Below, piece after piece: positions 8,188 through 17,094 of a stretch of 64,000 nt of DNA. The notes beneath the pieces are model-generated. The model was not told where the DNA came from. It saw nothing but the letters and a program-made list of their open reading frames with translations, and did no database searches. The DNA is from Bacillus mycoides (GTDB lineage: Bacteria > Bacillota > Bacilli > Bacillales > Bacillaceae_G): assembly GCF_018742245.1 (NCBI RefSeq), contig NZ_CP036132.1, positions 1,297,001-1,361,000 on the forward strand. Reading direction: 5' to 3'. The number at the start of each line of letters is the position of its first letter. Within the stretch, counting starts at the first letter, position 1. The position numbers and the translations under genes are program-made.

Positions 8188-8274
8188 AAATGCCAACAAA
8201 GCCGGAAGAACTAAGTTCTACGTAATGACGACTTTGTTTCCAAGAAATAGTTCTTGGACGCTACTCCCCTTTGG
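8188..8274 (-). promoter_or_regulatory. yybP-ykoY manganese riboswitch aptamer
   Basis: The minus strand begins AAAGGGGAGTAGCGTC, the hallmark 5' sequence of the yybP-ykoY class. A stem (CCAAGAACTATTTCTTGG) and the conserved 3' part CTTCCGGCTTTGTTGGC follow. The class senses Mn2+ and usually turns expression on. The downstream gene is a TerC homologue, the classical partner. Confidence 0.88.
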
Positions 8275-8319
8275 AGATATGCTATTGTATTCTCATTATA
8301 TGGATAATTTATACGGTTG

Positions 8320-9639
8320 TCAACCTGTTAAAATATCTTCGTTGGGATATTTTATTTTTCTTTGTTTTTTACGTGCAAATGAAAAGGCTAATGTTAAAGG
8401 CCCCATCTTTCCAAAAAACATCATAAAGATAATAATTGTTTTGCCAATGATTGTTAAGTGTGGCGTCAAATTCATGCTAAGGCCGACAGTTCCAAATGCT
8501 GAAAATACTTCAAAAGCACTCATTAATAAAGGAACTTTTTCAGTGATGCTTAAAATTAAAATGGAAAGAAAAATAAACGAAATTGAAATAATAGTAATCG
8601 TTAATGATTTGACAATGAGCGTATCTTTAATGGATTTTTTAAATACGACAATATCATCTTGTTCTTGCAAAAATTTAAATACGCCTAAAAACATAATTAA
8701 AAAAGTTGTTAACTTAATCCCGCCACCAGTAGAAGCACTACCAGCACCAATAAACATAAGAAGCATCATTAATAAAAGAGATGGTTTTGATAATGCAGAG
8801 ATATCAACAGTATTAAACCCGGCAGTACGCGTTGAAATCGCTTGAAAATAAGCAGCCATACCTTCTTCAAATGGTGTAAAACCTCTCATGGAAATTGAAT
8901 TATGAAACTCGAATATGAAAATAAAAACTGTAGCAATAATATTGACGATCAGAGTAGAAGAGAGCATAAGCTTTGAGTGCAAAGTAAGGTTTTTAAAGTT
9001 TTTCTTTCTTTTTATATCTACGATAACCGTAAAACCAATCCCACCTAAAATAATGAGGGAAGAAATAACGAGATTGACGAGAATACTATGGGAGTGCGAC
9101 ATTAAATTATCGCTCCACACAGAAAACCCAGCATTGTTAAAGGCTGAGATAGAATGAAAAAAGCTGTAATATATCCCTTTGGCAACCCCGTATTTTGGTA
9201 CCCATTCAAAGGAGAGAAATAAAGTAGCGATACATTCTACAGTAAAAGAAAATAAAAATAATGCTTTTGCAAGACGAATGATTCCGCCGACATTTGTTTG
9301 GTTTAATGCTTGTTGTAATAAAATCCGGTTTTGAAGGCCGATTTTTCTGCCGAGCATAATTGCGATTAAAACAGCAAAGCTCATAATGCCAAGCCCGCCA
9401 ACTTGTATAAGTGTTAAAATGACACATTGGCCAAATAAGGTAAATACTTTACCAGTGTCCACAACACCAAGCCCTGTAACCGTACAAGCAGAAACCGTTG
9501 TAAATAAGGCATCTAGCCATGAAATAGACGTTGTTGTAGCAATTGGCAATTTCAATAGGCATGTACCGATAATCGATAGCATAATAAAAGATACAGTAAG
9601 AACACGGGGAGGACTCATGCTAATGTTAATCCGTTTCAT
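8320..9639 (-). CDS. ktrB: KtrB-type potassium transporter membrane subunit
   Basis: 439 residues with the four M1-P-M2 repeats of the TrkH/KtrB superfamily. The selectivity-filter segments are visible: TVTGLGVVD, NNAGFSVW, TRTAGFNTVD and AFGTVGLSM. The glycine-rich gate GAGSASTGGGIK lies in the third repeat region. KtrB forms the K+-translocating dimer and needs a cytosolic RCK ring (KtrA or KtrC) that is not encoded here. It resembles B. subtilis KtrB more than KtrD; a KtrD-like gene is at 15703. The RBS AAAGGA is rather far upstream. The gene stands alone on its strand. Confidence 0.9.
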   Translation of the reverse strand: MKRINISMSPPRVLTVSFIMLSIIGTCLLKLPIATTTSISWLDALFTTVSACTVTGLGVVDTGKVFTLFGQCVILTLIQVGGLGIMSFAVLIAIMLGRKIGLQNRILLQQALNQTNVGGIIRLAKALFLFSFTVECIATLFLSFEWVPKYGVAKGIYYSFFHSISAFNNAGFSVWSDNLMSHSHSILVNLVISSLIILGGIGFTVIVDIKRKKNFKNLTLHSKLMLSSTLIVNIIATVFIFIFEFHNSISMRGFTPFEEGMAAYFQAISTRTAGFNTVDISALSKPSLLLMMLLMFIGAGSASTGGGIKLTTFLIMFLGVFKFLQEQDDIVVFKKSIKDTLIVKSLTITIISISFIFLSILILSITEKVPLLMSAFEVFSAFGTVGLSMNLTPHLTIIGKTIIIFMMFFGKMGPLTLAFSFARKKQRKIKYPNEDILTG

Positions 9640-9700
9640 TTCACATATCGTTCCTTTCGATTTGCTCTTACTAGTATGTGAAGAAGCACTATTATGTATG

Positions 9701-9737
9701 TTAAAAAAGAAAGAGGCAGAGAATATCTGCCTCTAAG
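9701..9737 (-). terminator. Terminator of the SASP gene
   Basis: GAGGCAG / CTGCCTC stem around AGAATAT, with a T run on the minus strand. Confidence 0.8.
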
Positions 9738-9752
9738 CCATAGGTTATATAG

Positions 9753-9938
9753 TTATCCGCGTAATTGTTGTTGAGCTAAAGCAACAAGACGTTTCGTTAC
9801 TTCACCGCCAACTGATCCGTTAGAACGAGAAGCTGTATTAGATCCTAAGCTTACACCGAATTCTTGTGCGATTTCATATTTGAATTGTTCAAGTGCTTGC
9901 TCTGCACCCGGAACTAGTAATTTGTTTGTTTTCACCAT
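9753..9938 (-). CDS. Alpha/beta-type small acid-soluble spore protein
   Basis: 61 residues from ATG 9938, which sits ten bases after AAGGA; an in-frame ATG four codons earlier lies within that ribosome-binding region. Typical of the family are the germination-protease region [18 protein letters not shown] (here [15 protein letters not shown]) and the C-terminal DNA-binding segment [17 protein letters not shown]. These proteins coat spore DNA and protect it from UV and heat, and are degraded at germination. Expected to be transcribed by sigma-G in the forespore. Which paralogue it is cannot be said. Confidence 0.95.
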   Translation of the reverse strand: MVKTNKLLVPGAEQALEQFKYEIAQEFGVSLGSNTASRSNGSVGGEVTKRLVALAQQQLRG

Positions 9939-10061
9939 GTTGATACACATCCTTAAAGAGTAATCCAGTTTAGCTAAGTGCTACCTGGTAATGTTATTTT
10001 ATGTGTAAACGACGTACTCATACACGGAAGTAAACGGTGTGATTAGAAGTTCTTGGATAGA

Positions 10062-10094
10062 AAAAAGAGTAGCAAATTTGCTACTCTTTTTTCA
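10062..10094 (-). terminator. Terminator of the phaQ-phaP-phaJ unit
   Basis: AAAAAAGAGTAGCAAATTTGCTACTCTTTTTT, a long palindrome overlapping the phaJ stop region. Confidence 0.8.
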
Positions 10095-10524
10095 GTATTG
10101 TCGCTGTACCTTCTACGACAATATCATCAGATTGATTATATATGTTTGTTTGCAATGTGATGATTTTTTTATCGTCCCGCTTTTTAATAACTTCTGCCAC
10201 AACGCGAAGTGTATCACCGATTTTGACAGGAGCACGGAATGAAACGTTTTGTGATAAATAAATCGTATTTTTGCCAGGGAGTTTCGTTCCAAGAATGGTA
10301 GAAATAAAACTTGAAACGAGCATGCCATGGGCAATACGTTCTTTGAACATTGTCGTTTTTGCAAAAGAGTCTAGAATGTGAATAGGATTTACATCTCCAG
10401 TCAATTTTGCAAAATTGATAACGTCCTCATCCGTAATTTTTTTTGTAAGTGATGCTTGATCACCGACTTGAATCTCATCGTAACGAAGCTCTGGGACAGT
10501 TTGTGCTTCTTGAAATGGATTCAT
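10081..10524 (-). CDS. phaJ: (R)-specific enoyl-CoA hydratase PhaJ (MaoC-like hot-dog fold)
   Basis: 147 residues from ATG 10524, which follows AAGGAGG at normal spacing; the longer open frame has no good start. The hydratase-2 motif with its Asp-x4-His dyad is present (LTGDVNPIH), followed by HGMLVSSFIS. It converts trans-2-enoyl-CoA from beta-oxidation into (R)-3-hydroxyacyl-CoA for PHA synthase. It is the third gene of a minus-strand unit behind phaQ and phaP, divergent from phaR-phaB-phaC. The 100-bp gap after phaP suggests partly separate control. Confidence 0.9.
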   Translation of the reverse strand: MNPFQEAQTVPELRYDEIQVGDQASLTKKITDEDVINFAKLTGDVNPIHILDSFAKTTMFKERIAHGMLVSSFISTILGTKLPGKNTIYLSQNVSFRAPVKIGDTLRVVAEVIKKRDDKKIITLQTNIYNQSDDIVVEGTATILKKE

Positions 10525-10625
10525 TTTGTCCTCCTTCTTTTCCATATCGAAAAATGTAAGCCATCTTGATGTAGTAGGAGGAAGAAAGAGTTTTGTTTGT
10601 GCTGCAGTTAGTTGCCACATTTTTC

Positions 10626-11150
10626 TTACTTGATGGAAGTAAATAGATTTTTTGAGTTTTCTTCGAACTGCTTTGCGAGTTCTAGTTGTTTGGACTTGAA
10701 CTCTCCCAAAAAAACTTCTAACTGTTTTTGAACCTCTTCACGCTGCGACTGTTGTTGTTCGATAAAGTGTTTTGTTGTTTCTTCAAATTGGCCGCTAGTT
10801 TGAGTAAGAATAGACAAAGATGTTTTCGTAGGCGAAACAGTAAGTTGGTGCATTTGATTAGAAAGCTCATTCCACTTTTCTTGCCACTCGTTAATTTGAT
10901 CATTTAAGGAGTTTCCAGTTAATTGCTTCACATAGTCTGTATATTGGTTATTGAACTGAGCAGTGAATTGGTGTAGTTCTTTTTCTAGTTCATCTACTCC
11001 TGATGTTAATTTATGCAAAGCGTCTTGTTGTTGTTTTAACGTTTCTAAAGTAAGTTGCTCTAATTGTTTCCCAGCTGAAGAGAAGAGGGAAAGAGATTGA
11101 GACCAGTTTTTCCAAAATGCATCGACTAATTCGTATGGCTTAGTTTCCAT
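10626..11150 (-). CDS. phaP: Phasin PhaP (PHA-granule surface protein)
   Basis: 174 residues, highly helical, rich in Gln, Lys and Glu with heptad-like leucines and no transmembrane segment, as expected for a granule-coating phasin of Bacillus. Strong RBS GGAGG. It lies 42 bp after phaQ, whose product in B. megaterium represses phaP and responds to PHB. The position in the pha cluster is the main evidence; phasins are poorly conserved in sequence. Confidence 0.9.
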   Translation of the reverse strand: METKPYELVDAFWKNWSQSLSLFSSAGKQLEQLTLETLKQQQDALHKLTSGVDELEKELHQFTAQFNNQYTDYVKQLTGNSLNDQINEWQEKWNELSNQMHQLTVSPTKTSLSILTQTSGQFEETTKHFIEQQQSQREEVQKQLEVFLGEFKSKQLELAKQFEENSKNLFTSIK

Positions 11151-11192
11151 TGTGTGACCTCCAAATGTTTTTTTGCATATTGTGAACGCAGA

Positions 11193-11645
11193 TTACTCTG
11201 CTGTACCACCAGGTGAAGATGAAGAATCCTTTTCATCCTTTTCTGGAGAAGTAGAAAATGGAAAGAATGCATTGGTGTATAACGTGAAAAACGTCCGCAA
11301 CATATTTTGATAATGTTCAAAAGAAGTCGCACATGTTGTTAAATATTGCTCTCCATATTCTGTTAAAGAATAAATTCGTTTCGCTGGCCCGCCTTCGCTT
11401 GTATCCCAAGTAGAAGAAATAAGATTTTCTTTTTCTAATTTGCGTAGTGTCCTATACACATTACCTTGGTCAACAGAAGAAAAGCCGATGTCCATTAGCA
11501 TTTGAATAAGTTTGTAACCATGAAGACTCCAGTCTTTTAGACAGAGAAGTAAGAAAGGAACTAAGAAGTTTTTTGGCATGGAGTTTGGTTGTTTCGCTTG
11601 GTTTTTTTCCAAACTTTCTGGGTGTTCTGGTTCATTATGTAGCAT
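11193..11645 (-). CDS. phaQ: PhaQ, PadR-family PHB-responsive repressor
   Basis: 150 residues with a PadR winged helix: FLVPFLLLCLKDWSLHGYKLIQML, then QGNVYRTLRKLEKENLI and the wing GGPAKRIYSLTEYGEQYL. In B. megaterium PhaQ represses the phaQP operon and is released by PHB. The C-terminus is low-complexity (Ser/Asp/Lys), perhaps the PHB-contacting part. RBS AGGTGATG lies just upstream. A weak palindrome GTGCAATTTACAC (11695-11707) in the divergent promoter region is a possible operator. Confidence 0.9.
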   Translation of the reverse strand: MLHNEPEHPESLEKNQAKQPNSMPKNFLVPFLLLCLKDWSLHGYKLIQMLMDIGFSSVDQGNVYRTLRKLEKENLISSTWDTSEGGPAKRIYSLTEYGEQYLTTCATSFEHYQNMLRTFFTLYTNAFFPFSTSPEKDEKDSSSSPGGTAE

Positions 11646-11694
11646 GATTGTGCATCACCTCATGAATCAGTTAGATGGAATTTTTTGCTTATAA

Positions 11695-11707
11695 GTGCAA
11701 TTTACAC
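11695..11707. promoter_or_regulatory. Candidate operator in the phaQ / phaR divergent promoter region
   Basis: Imperfect palindrome GTGCAATTTACAC midway between the two divergent pha transcripts, upstream of phaQ. It could be the PhaQ site; pattern only. Confidence 0.3.
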
Positions 11708-11843
11708 CTATCTGTTTTTAATGTCAATACATTTGTTGGAAAATAAAGAAAAATAAAATATAGACTTGAAGTTTTATTCGGAATATTAGAAAATAGTGAA
11801 TAGGTTGAATTGTTTCAAAAACGATAAAGGGAGTGTAGGCGAA

Positions 11844-12326
11844 GTGATTGATCAAAAATTCGATCCATTGCAAGCATGGAAAAATGCTTATGAACAAACC
11901 GAAACATTTTGGGGAAAAGCGCTCAATGAAACAATTAAAACAGAAGAATATTCTGCTTGGATGGGCAGCGTTCTAGATTTGAATTTGTTTTATCAAAAAG
12001 CATTAAATGATACGACAAAAAATTATTTAGAACAGGTGAATGTGCCGACGAGAGAGGATATCGCTAGAGTAGCTACGCTTGTTATTAACTTAGAAAATAA
12101 AGTTGATAACATCGAGGAAATTCTAGAAGAGAAATTGGATTCATTAGGACAAGCTCCTACATTAAAGCGTGATGTTACGAAAGTAAAACAAGATATGCGC
12201 ACGTTGGAAACGAAAGTTGATCAAATTTTAGAATTGCTAGAAAAGCAAAATGCAGTACTAGCTAAACTACAAGTACCTGTAAAAGAAGAAGTAAAGCCTG
12301 TAAATAAGCCAGAAAATAAAAAATGA
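11844..12326 (+). CDS. phaR: PhaR, subunit of class IV PHA synthase
   Basis: 160 residues from GTG 11844, which follows AGGGAG and gives the known N-terminus VIDQKFDPLQAW; a GTG at 11796 gives an unsupported extension. The protein is helical, with a long C-terminal coiled coil (ENKVDNIEEILEEKLD onward) and a Lys/Pro-rich end. PhaR is required with PhaC for class IV synthase activity in Bacillus. First gene of the phaR-phaB-phaC unit. Confidence 0.92.
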   Translation: MIDQKFDPLQAWKNAYEQTETFWGKALNETIKTEEYSAWMGSVLDLNLFYQKALNDTTKNYLEQVNVPTREDIARVATLVINLENKVDNIEEILEEKLDSLGQAPTLKRDVTKVKQDMRTLETKVDQILELLEKQNAVLAKLQVPVKEEVKPVNKPENKK

Positions 12327-12478
12327 TAATTGCGTTTGTTTATAACGTGTAAAAGAGAGAGGGAGAATCTCTTTTCATGTATAAACAACGAAACATAATT
12401 AATATATGGACTCAATTAGTATGAGTACCAAAATGATTCATAACAATCGTTCACAAATTCATTTAAGGGGGAAAAGAA

Positions 12479-13222
12479 ATGGTTCAATTAAATGGCAAAG
12501 TAGCAATCGTAACAGGTGGGGCAAAAGGAATTGGAAAAGCAATTACAGTAGCATTAGCACAAGAGGGAGCAAAAGTAGTTATTAACTATAACAGCAGTAA
12601 AGAAGCAGCTGAAAATTTAGTAAATGAATTAGGAAAAGAAGGACATGATGTTTATGCAGTTCAAGCGGATGTTTCTAAAGTAGAAGATGCAAACAGACTT
12701 GTAGAAGAAGCTGTGAATCATTTTGGTCAAGTTGACATTCTTGTTAATAATGCTGGTATTACAAGAGATCGTACATTCAAAAAATTAAATCGTGAAGATT
12801 GGGAGCGCGTAATTGACGTGAACTTAAGCAGTGTATTTAATACAACAAGCGCGGTACTTCCATACATATCGGAAGCAGAAGAAGGAAGAATCATTAGTAT
12901 TTCTTCTATTATTGGTCAAGCTGGTGGATTTGGACAAACAAATTACTCAGCAGCAAAAGCAGGTATGTTAGGATTTACAAAATCATTAGCGCTAGAACTT
13001 GCAAGAACAAATGTAACTGTAAACGCAATTTGCCCAGGATTTATTGATACTGAAATGGTAGCAGAAGTACCAGAAGAAGTGCGTCAAAAAATCGTTGCGA
13101 AAATCCCGAAAAAACGTTTTGGTCAAGCTGATGAAATTGCAAAAGGTGTAGTATATCTATGCCGTGACGGTGCGTATATCACAGGTCAGCAATTAAACAT
13201 TAACGGCGGATTATACATGTAA
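12479..13222 (+). CDS. phaB: Acetoacetyl-CoA reductase PhaB (SDR family)
   Basis: 247 residues, the normal length. N-terminal cofactor motif TGGAKGIGKA, NNAG at about 87-90, catalytic Ser (SISSIIG) and YSAAKAG with the Tyr-x3-Lys pair. It reduces acetoacetyl-CoA to (R)-3-hydroxybutyryl-CoA with NADPH. The RBS is AAGGGGG. It could be confused with FabG, but placement between phaR and phaC decides. A hairpin follows before phaC. Confidence 0.95.
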   Translation: MVQLNGKVAIVTGGAKGIGKAITVALAQEGAKVVINYNSSKEAAENLVNELGKEGHDVYAVQADVSKVEDANRLVEEAVNHFGQVDILVNNAGITRDRTFKKLNREDWERVIDVNLSSVFNTTSAVLPYISEAEEGRIISISSIIGQAGGFGQTNYSAAKAGMLGFTKSLALELARTNVTVNAICPGFIDTEMVAEVPEEVRQKIVAKIPKKRFGQADEIAKGVVYLCRDGAYITGQQLNINGGLYM

Positions 13223-13226
13223 TGAA

Positions 13227-13273
13227 GTAAGAAAAAAGTGCATATCCATAGCAGGAATGCACTTCTTTTTTTA
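13227..13273 (+). terminator. Hairpin with T run between phaB and phaC
   Basis: AAGTGCA ... TGCACTT stem followed by CTTTTTTTTAG. Because phaC depends on the same transcript, it may act as a partial terminator setting the synthase-to-reductase ratio, or as a 3' processing structure. Confidence 0.6.
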
Positions 13274-13305
13274 GAAAGAAATTGACCAAAAAGGAGATAG
13301 AAAAA

Positions 13306-14391
13306 ATGACTACATTCGTAACGGAATGGGAAAAGCAATTGGAGTTGTACCCAGAAGAATATCGTAAAGCATATCGCCGTGTGAAAAGAGCGAGCGAAAT
13401 TTTATTACGCGAACCAGAACCACAAGTTGGTTTAACACCGAAAGAGGTTATTTGGACGAAGAATAAAACGAAGCTTTATCGTTACATTCCAAAACAAGAA
13501 AAAACACAGAGAGTTCCAATCTTATTAATATACGCTCTTATTAATAAGCCGTATATTATGGATTTAACTCCAGGTAATAGTTTAGTGGAATATTTAGTAG
13601 ATCGTGGTTTTGATGTGTATATGCTTGATTGGGGCACATTTGGTTTAGAAGATAGTCATTTGAAATTTGATGATTTCGTGTTCGATTATATTGCAAAAGC
13701 AGTGAAAAAAGTAATGAGAACTGCAAAATCGGACGAGATTTCTTTACTTGGTTATTGCATGGGTGGAACGTTAACATCTATTTATGCAGCGCTTCATCCG
13801 GACATGCCAATTCGTAACTTGATTTTTATGACAAGTCCTTTTGATTTCTCTGAAACAGGATTATACGGTCCTTTATTAGATGAGAAATATTTCAATTTAG
13901 ATAAAGCGGTTGATACATTCGGAAATATTCCGCCAGAAATGATTGATTTCGGAAATAAGATGTTAAAACCAATTACAAACTTTGTCGGTCCATATGTTGC
14001 TTTAGTCGATCGTTCAGAAAATGAGCGCTTCGTCGAAAGTTGGAAATTAGTTCAAAAGTGGGTAGGCGATGGTATTCCGTTCCCAGGCGAATCTTATAGA
14101 CAATGGATTCGTGATTTTTATCAAAATAATAAATTAGTGAAGGGTGAACTCGTTATTCGCGGACAAAAGGTAGACCTTGCAAATATTAAGGCGAATGTCC
14201 TAAATATTTCTGCGAAACGTGATCACATTGCTCTGCCATGTCAAGTAGAAGCTTTACTTGATCATATTTCTAGCACAGATAAAGAGTATGTATGTTTGCC
14301 GACAGGACATATGTCTATCGTGTATGGTGGAACGGCTGTAAAGCAAACATATCCGACGGTTGGGAATTGGCTTGAAGAGCGTTCTAATTAA
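13306..14391 (+). CDS. phaC: Class IV poly(3-hydroxyalkanoate) synthase catalytic subunit PhaC
   Basis: 361 residues from ATG 13306 (after AAAAGGAG); the TTG at 13282 lies upstream of that site. Alpha/beta-hydrolase fold with the synthase lipase-like box GYCMGG carrying the nucleophilic Cys, an Asp in SAKRDHIALP, and the His in PTGHMSIVYGG. Length near 360 is typical of class IV (Bacillus) enzymes that work with PhaR. It polymerises (R)-3-hydroxyacyl-CoA on granules. Confidence 0.95.
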   Translation: MTTFVTEWEKQLELYPEEYRKAYRRVKRASEILLREPEPQVGLTPKEVIWTKNKTKLYRYIPKQEKTQRVPILLIYALINKPYIMDLTPGNSLVEYLVDRGFDVYMLDWGTFGLEDSHLKFDDFVFDYIAKAVKKVMRTAKSDEISLLGYCMGGTLTSIYAALHPDMPIRNLIFMTSPFDFSETGLYGPLLDEKYFNLDKAVDTFGNIPPEMIDFGNKMLKPITNFVGPYVALVDRSENERFVESWKLVQKWVGDGIPFPGESYRQWIRDFYQNNKLVKGELVIRGQKVDLANIKANVLNISAKRDHIALPCQVEALLDHISSTDKEYVCLPTGHMSIVYGGTAVKQTYPTVGNWLEERSN

Positions 14392-14399
14392 AGAGAAGA

Positions 14400-14433
14400 A
14401 ATCCAACTAGCGTATGTTAGTTGGATTTTTTTA
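14400..14433 (+). terminator. Terminator of phaRBC
   Basis: ATCCAACTAG ... TTAGTTGGAT stem and seven T. Confidence 0.85.
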
Positions 14434-14485
14434 TGGGAAATGACGAAACATAGGAAGGAGAAAAATACATTGTAGGAGTATAATT

Positions 14486-15679
14486 ATGAAGCTTATGACT
14501 GGTAAGTTGTTTTGGAATGCTGGGGTTTCTGTACCTTGTTATCCAACGTTAGAAAATGATATGATATGTGATGTACTAGTAATTGGAAGTGGAGAAGCAG
14601 GTGCTCATATAGCGTATTCGTTAGCTAAAATTGGAATGCGTGTTATGCTCATTGAAAAAAGAGCAATTGCATGTGGTAGCACAGCTGCAAATACAGGATT
14701 ATTACAATTTGTTCATGATAAATCGTTGACCTCTCTTATTCATACATTTGGTGAAGAGAAAGGGGTACGAGCATATAGACTTTGTTATGAAGCGCTGCAA
14801 ACAATGGAGAAGGTTGTGCCAACTCTCGATATTGATCCCCATTTTATTCCGCGAAATAGTTTGTATTATGCAAGTAGAGATGAGGATATTTCATTTTTAC
14901 AAGAAGAATATAATACGTTACGCCATTATGGATTTCCGGTTGAATATTTTACAGAGTCTGATATTAAGAAACGTTATTCTTTTGCAAAACAAGCAGCGTT
15001 ATATACAAGCGGTGATGCAGAAGTAAATCCATATTTATTAGCGCATAGTCTTTTGCATAAAGCGAAACAAATGGGCGCTACTATATATGAACATACAGAG
15101 GCATTACATATTAAACAAATTCAAAAGGATTTAATTTGTTACACGAATACAGGAAATAAAATCGTAGCAAAGAATATTATTATGGCGACAGGTTATGAAG
15201 CAATTTTTGGAAAGAAAGAAAAAAACACAATAGTAGAAACGTCTTATGCCGTTGTGACAAATAAGATAGATCATTTTGAAGGCTGGCATGAGCAATCATT
15301 AATTTGGGAAACAGCACGTCCGTATTTGTATTATCGAACGTATCAAAACCGCATTATTGTAGGCGGATTAGATGAGGCGCTGAAAATTCAAAAAATCGGC
15401 GACACGAAATTATTGCATAAGCGTGATCTCCTTATTAACATTGTAAAAGAAATGTTCCCACTGCTTAATAATTTACAGGCAGAATACTATTGGGCAGCAG
15501 CATTTGGTGGCAGTCATGACGGTCTTCCTATTTTGAAAGAAGATAAAAAAATACATAATTTATATTACGCACTGCCATATGGGGGAAATGGAACTGTATA
15601 CGGAATGGTATTTGCGAAACTATTTCAGCAGTTATTTACAAATGAAGAAAGTGATGATTTTTCTTTATTTAATCGATAG
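14486..15679 (+). CDS. FAD-dependent oxidoreductase, DAO/glycine-oxidase family
   Basis: 397 residues. N-terminal dinucleotide motif GSGEAGAHIAYSLAK followed by an acidic strand end LIEKR, and TAANTGLLQF as in the DAO superfamily. A C-terminal FAD contact segment reads ALPYGGNGTVYGM. The family oxidises amines or amino acids (sarcosine, glycine, D-amino acids); the substrate cannot be told. It ends 24 bp before ktrD, so the two may be cotranscribed. The start is ATG 14486; GTAGGAG lies upstream. Confidence 0.8.
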   Translation: MKLMTGKLFWNAGVSVPCYPTLENDMICDVLVIGSGEAGAHIAYSLAKIGMRVMLIEKRAIACGSTAANTGLLQFVHDKSLTSLIHTFGEEKGVRAYRLCYEALQTMEKVVPTLDIDPHFIPRNSLYYASRDEDISFLQEEYNTLRHYGFPVEYFTESDIKKRYSFAKQAALYTSGDAEVNPYLLAHSLLHKAKQMGATIYEHTEALHIKQIQKDLICYTNTGNKIVAKNIIMATGYEAIFGKKEKNTIVETSYAVVTNKIDHFEGWHEQSLIWETARPYLYYRTYQNRIIVGGLDEALKIQKIGDTKLLHKRDLLINIVKEMFPLLNNLQAEYYWAAAFGGSHDGLPILKEDKKIHNLYYALPYGGNGTVYGMVFAKLFQQLFTNEESDDFSLFNR

Positions 15680-15702
15680 AAAAAAGGTAGCGAAGTGATG
15701 GA

Positions 15703-17052
15703 ATGAGAGATATAAAAAAGTTTTTACAAAAGTTACGTCCCGTGCAACTTATCGTTGTATTTTATTTACTAGCGGTAGTTGTATCGGTAATTTTACTTAG
15801 TTTACCATTTGTTACGAAGCCTGGCGTGAAATGGACATTTATAGATGCGCTGTTTACATCTGTTAGTGCTGTAAGCGTTACAGGACTGTCTGTTGTGACT
15901 ATTTCAGATACGTTTACAACAGCAGGAATTATTGTTTTAGCCCTGATTTTACAATTAGGCGGATTAGGAATTATGGCACTTGGTACATTCGTTTGGATTA
16001 TAACGGGTAAAAAGATTGGTTTGCAGCGAAGAAGGTTAATTATGGCAGACCATAACCAAGGAAATTTATCGGGCCTTGTAGAATTGATGCGTTCTATTTT
16101 AATTGTAATTATTTCGATAGAACTCATTGGAGCAATACTGTTAGGTACAAGATTTTTACTATATTTCCCGACTTGGCAAGAAGCTTATTTTCACGGTTTC
16201 TTTGCCGCTGTGAGTGCAACAACGAACGGAGGATTTGATTTAACAGGACAATCACTTATTCCGTACAAAAAAGATTATATTGTTCAAATGATTCATATGT
16301 TGCTTATTATTTTAGGAGCTATCGGTTTCCCAGTGTTAATGGAAGTAAAGCAATTCCTTAGTAAAAGGCGACAGCAACTATTTCGCTTTTCATTATTTAC
16401 AAAATTGACGACAACGACATTTTTTGCACTCGTTATTGTCGGAACAATTATGATTTTTCTATTAGAACGAAATCATTTTTTAGTAGGAAAGTCATGGCAT
16501 GAAACTGTATTTTATACATTATTCCAATCTGTGACGACGCGAAGTGGTGGACTCGCTACAATGGACATACGTGAATTATCACAACCAACACTGTTATTTA
16601 TGAGTATATTAATGTTCATTGGAGCATCTCCAAGTTCAGTTGGGGGCGGGATACGTACAACAACATTTGCTGTTAGTATATTATCGCTATATACATTTGC
16701 AAGGGGTGGGAGAACAGTCCGAGTTTTCAAACGTCAGCTACATGAAGAGGATGTGTTGAAAGCATCTGTCGTTATGACAATGGGGATTTTATTATGTGCC
16801 TCGGCGCTATTTATTTTATCCATTACGGAAAATGTACCACTTATGAGTTTAATAGTTGAAGTTTGTTCTGCTTTCGGGACGACTGGACTATCAACAGGTA
16901 TTACTCCAGAGCTAACAACTGTTGGTAAACTTGTACTCATTGTACTTATGTTTATCGGACGCGTCGGTATTTTAACATTTATATTAGCTAGTGGTGGAAG
17001 AGAACAACCACCTCGCTATAAATATCCGAAAGAGAGAATTATTATTGGATAG
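15703..17052 (+). CDS. ktrD: KtrD-type potassium transporter membrane subunit
   Basis: 449 residues, the exact length I recall for B. subtilis KtrD and very similar throughout. Filter segments are SVTGLSVV, TNGGFDLTG, TRSGGLATMD and AFGTTGLSTG; the gate region reads GASPSSVGGGIR; it ends YKYPKERIIIG. It forms the low-affinity K+ uptake system with a KtrC-type RCK subunit encoded elsewhere. It is paralogous to the minus-strand gene at 8320. Follows the FAD oxidoreductase closely. Confidence 0.92.
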   Translation: MRDIKKFLQKLRPVQLIVVFYLLAVVVSVILLSLPFVTKPGVKWTFIDALFTSVSAVSVTGLSVVTISDTFTTAGIIVLALILQLGGLGIMALGTFVWIITGKKIGLQRRRLIMADHNQGNLSGLVELMRSILIVIISIELIGAILLGTRFLLYFPTWQEAYFHGFFAAVSATTNGGFDLTGQSLIPYKKDYIVQMIHMLLIILGAIGFPVLMEVKQFLSKRRQQLFRFSLFTKLTTTTFFALVIVGTIMIFLLERNHFLVGKSWHETVFYTLFQSVTTRSGGLATMDIRELSQPTLLFMSILMFIGASPSSVGGGIRTTTFAVSILSLYTFARGGRTVRVFKRQLHEEDVLKASVVMTMGILLCASALFILSITENVPLMSLIVEVCSAFGTTGLSTGITPELTTVGKLVLIVLMFIGRVGILTFILASGGREQPPRYKYPKERIIIG

Positions 17053-17055
17053 TAT

Positions 17056-17094
17056 GAAACCATTCTACCTACGTTAGGTAGAATGGTTTTTTTA
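17056..17094. terminator. Bidirectional terminator between ktrD and the DUF3905-like gene
   Basis: AACCATTCTACCTA / TAGGTAGAATGGTT stem with T runs on the plus strand and A-rich flank for the minus strand. Confidence 0.8.

Noticed and set aside
8168..8845. 225-codon open frame on the plus strand
   Set aside because: It is antisense to the ktrB coding region and the riboswitch; no RBS, no family, and the minus-strand genes have full motifs.
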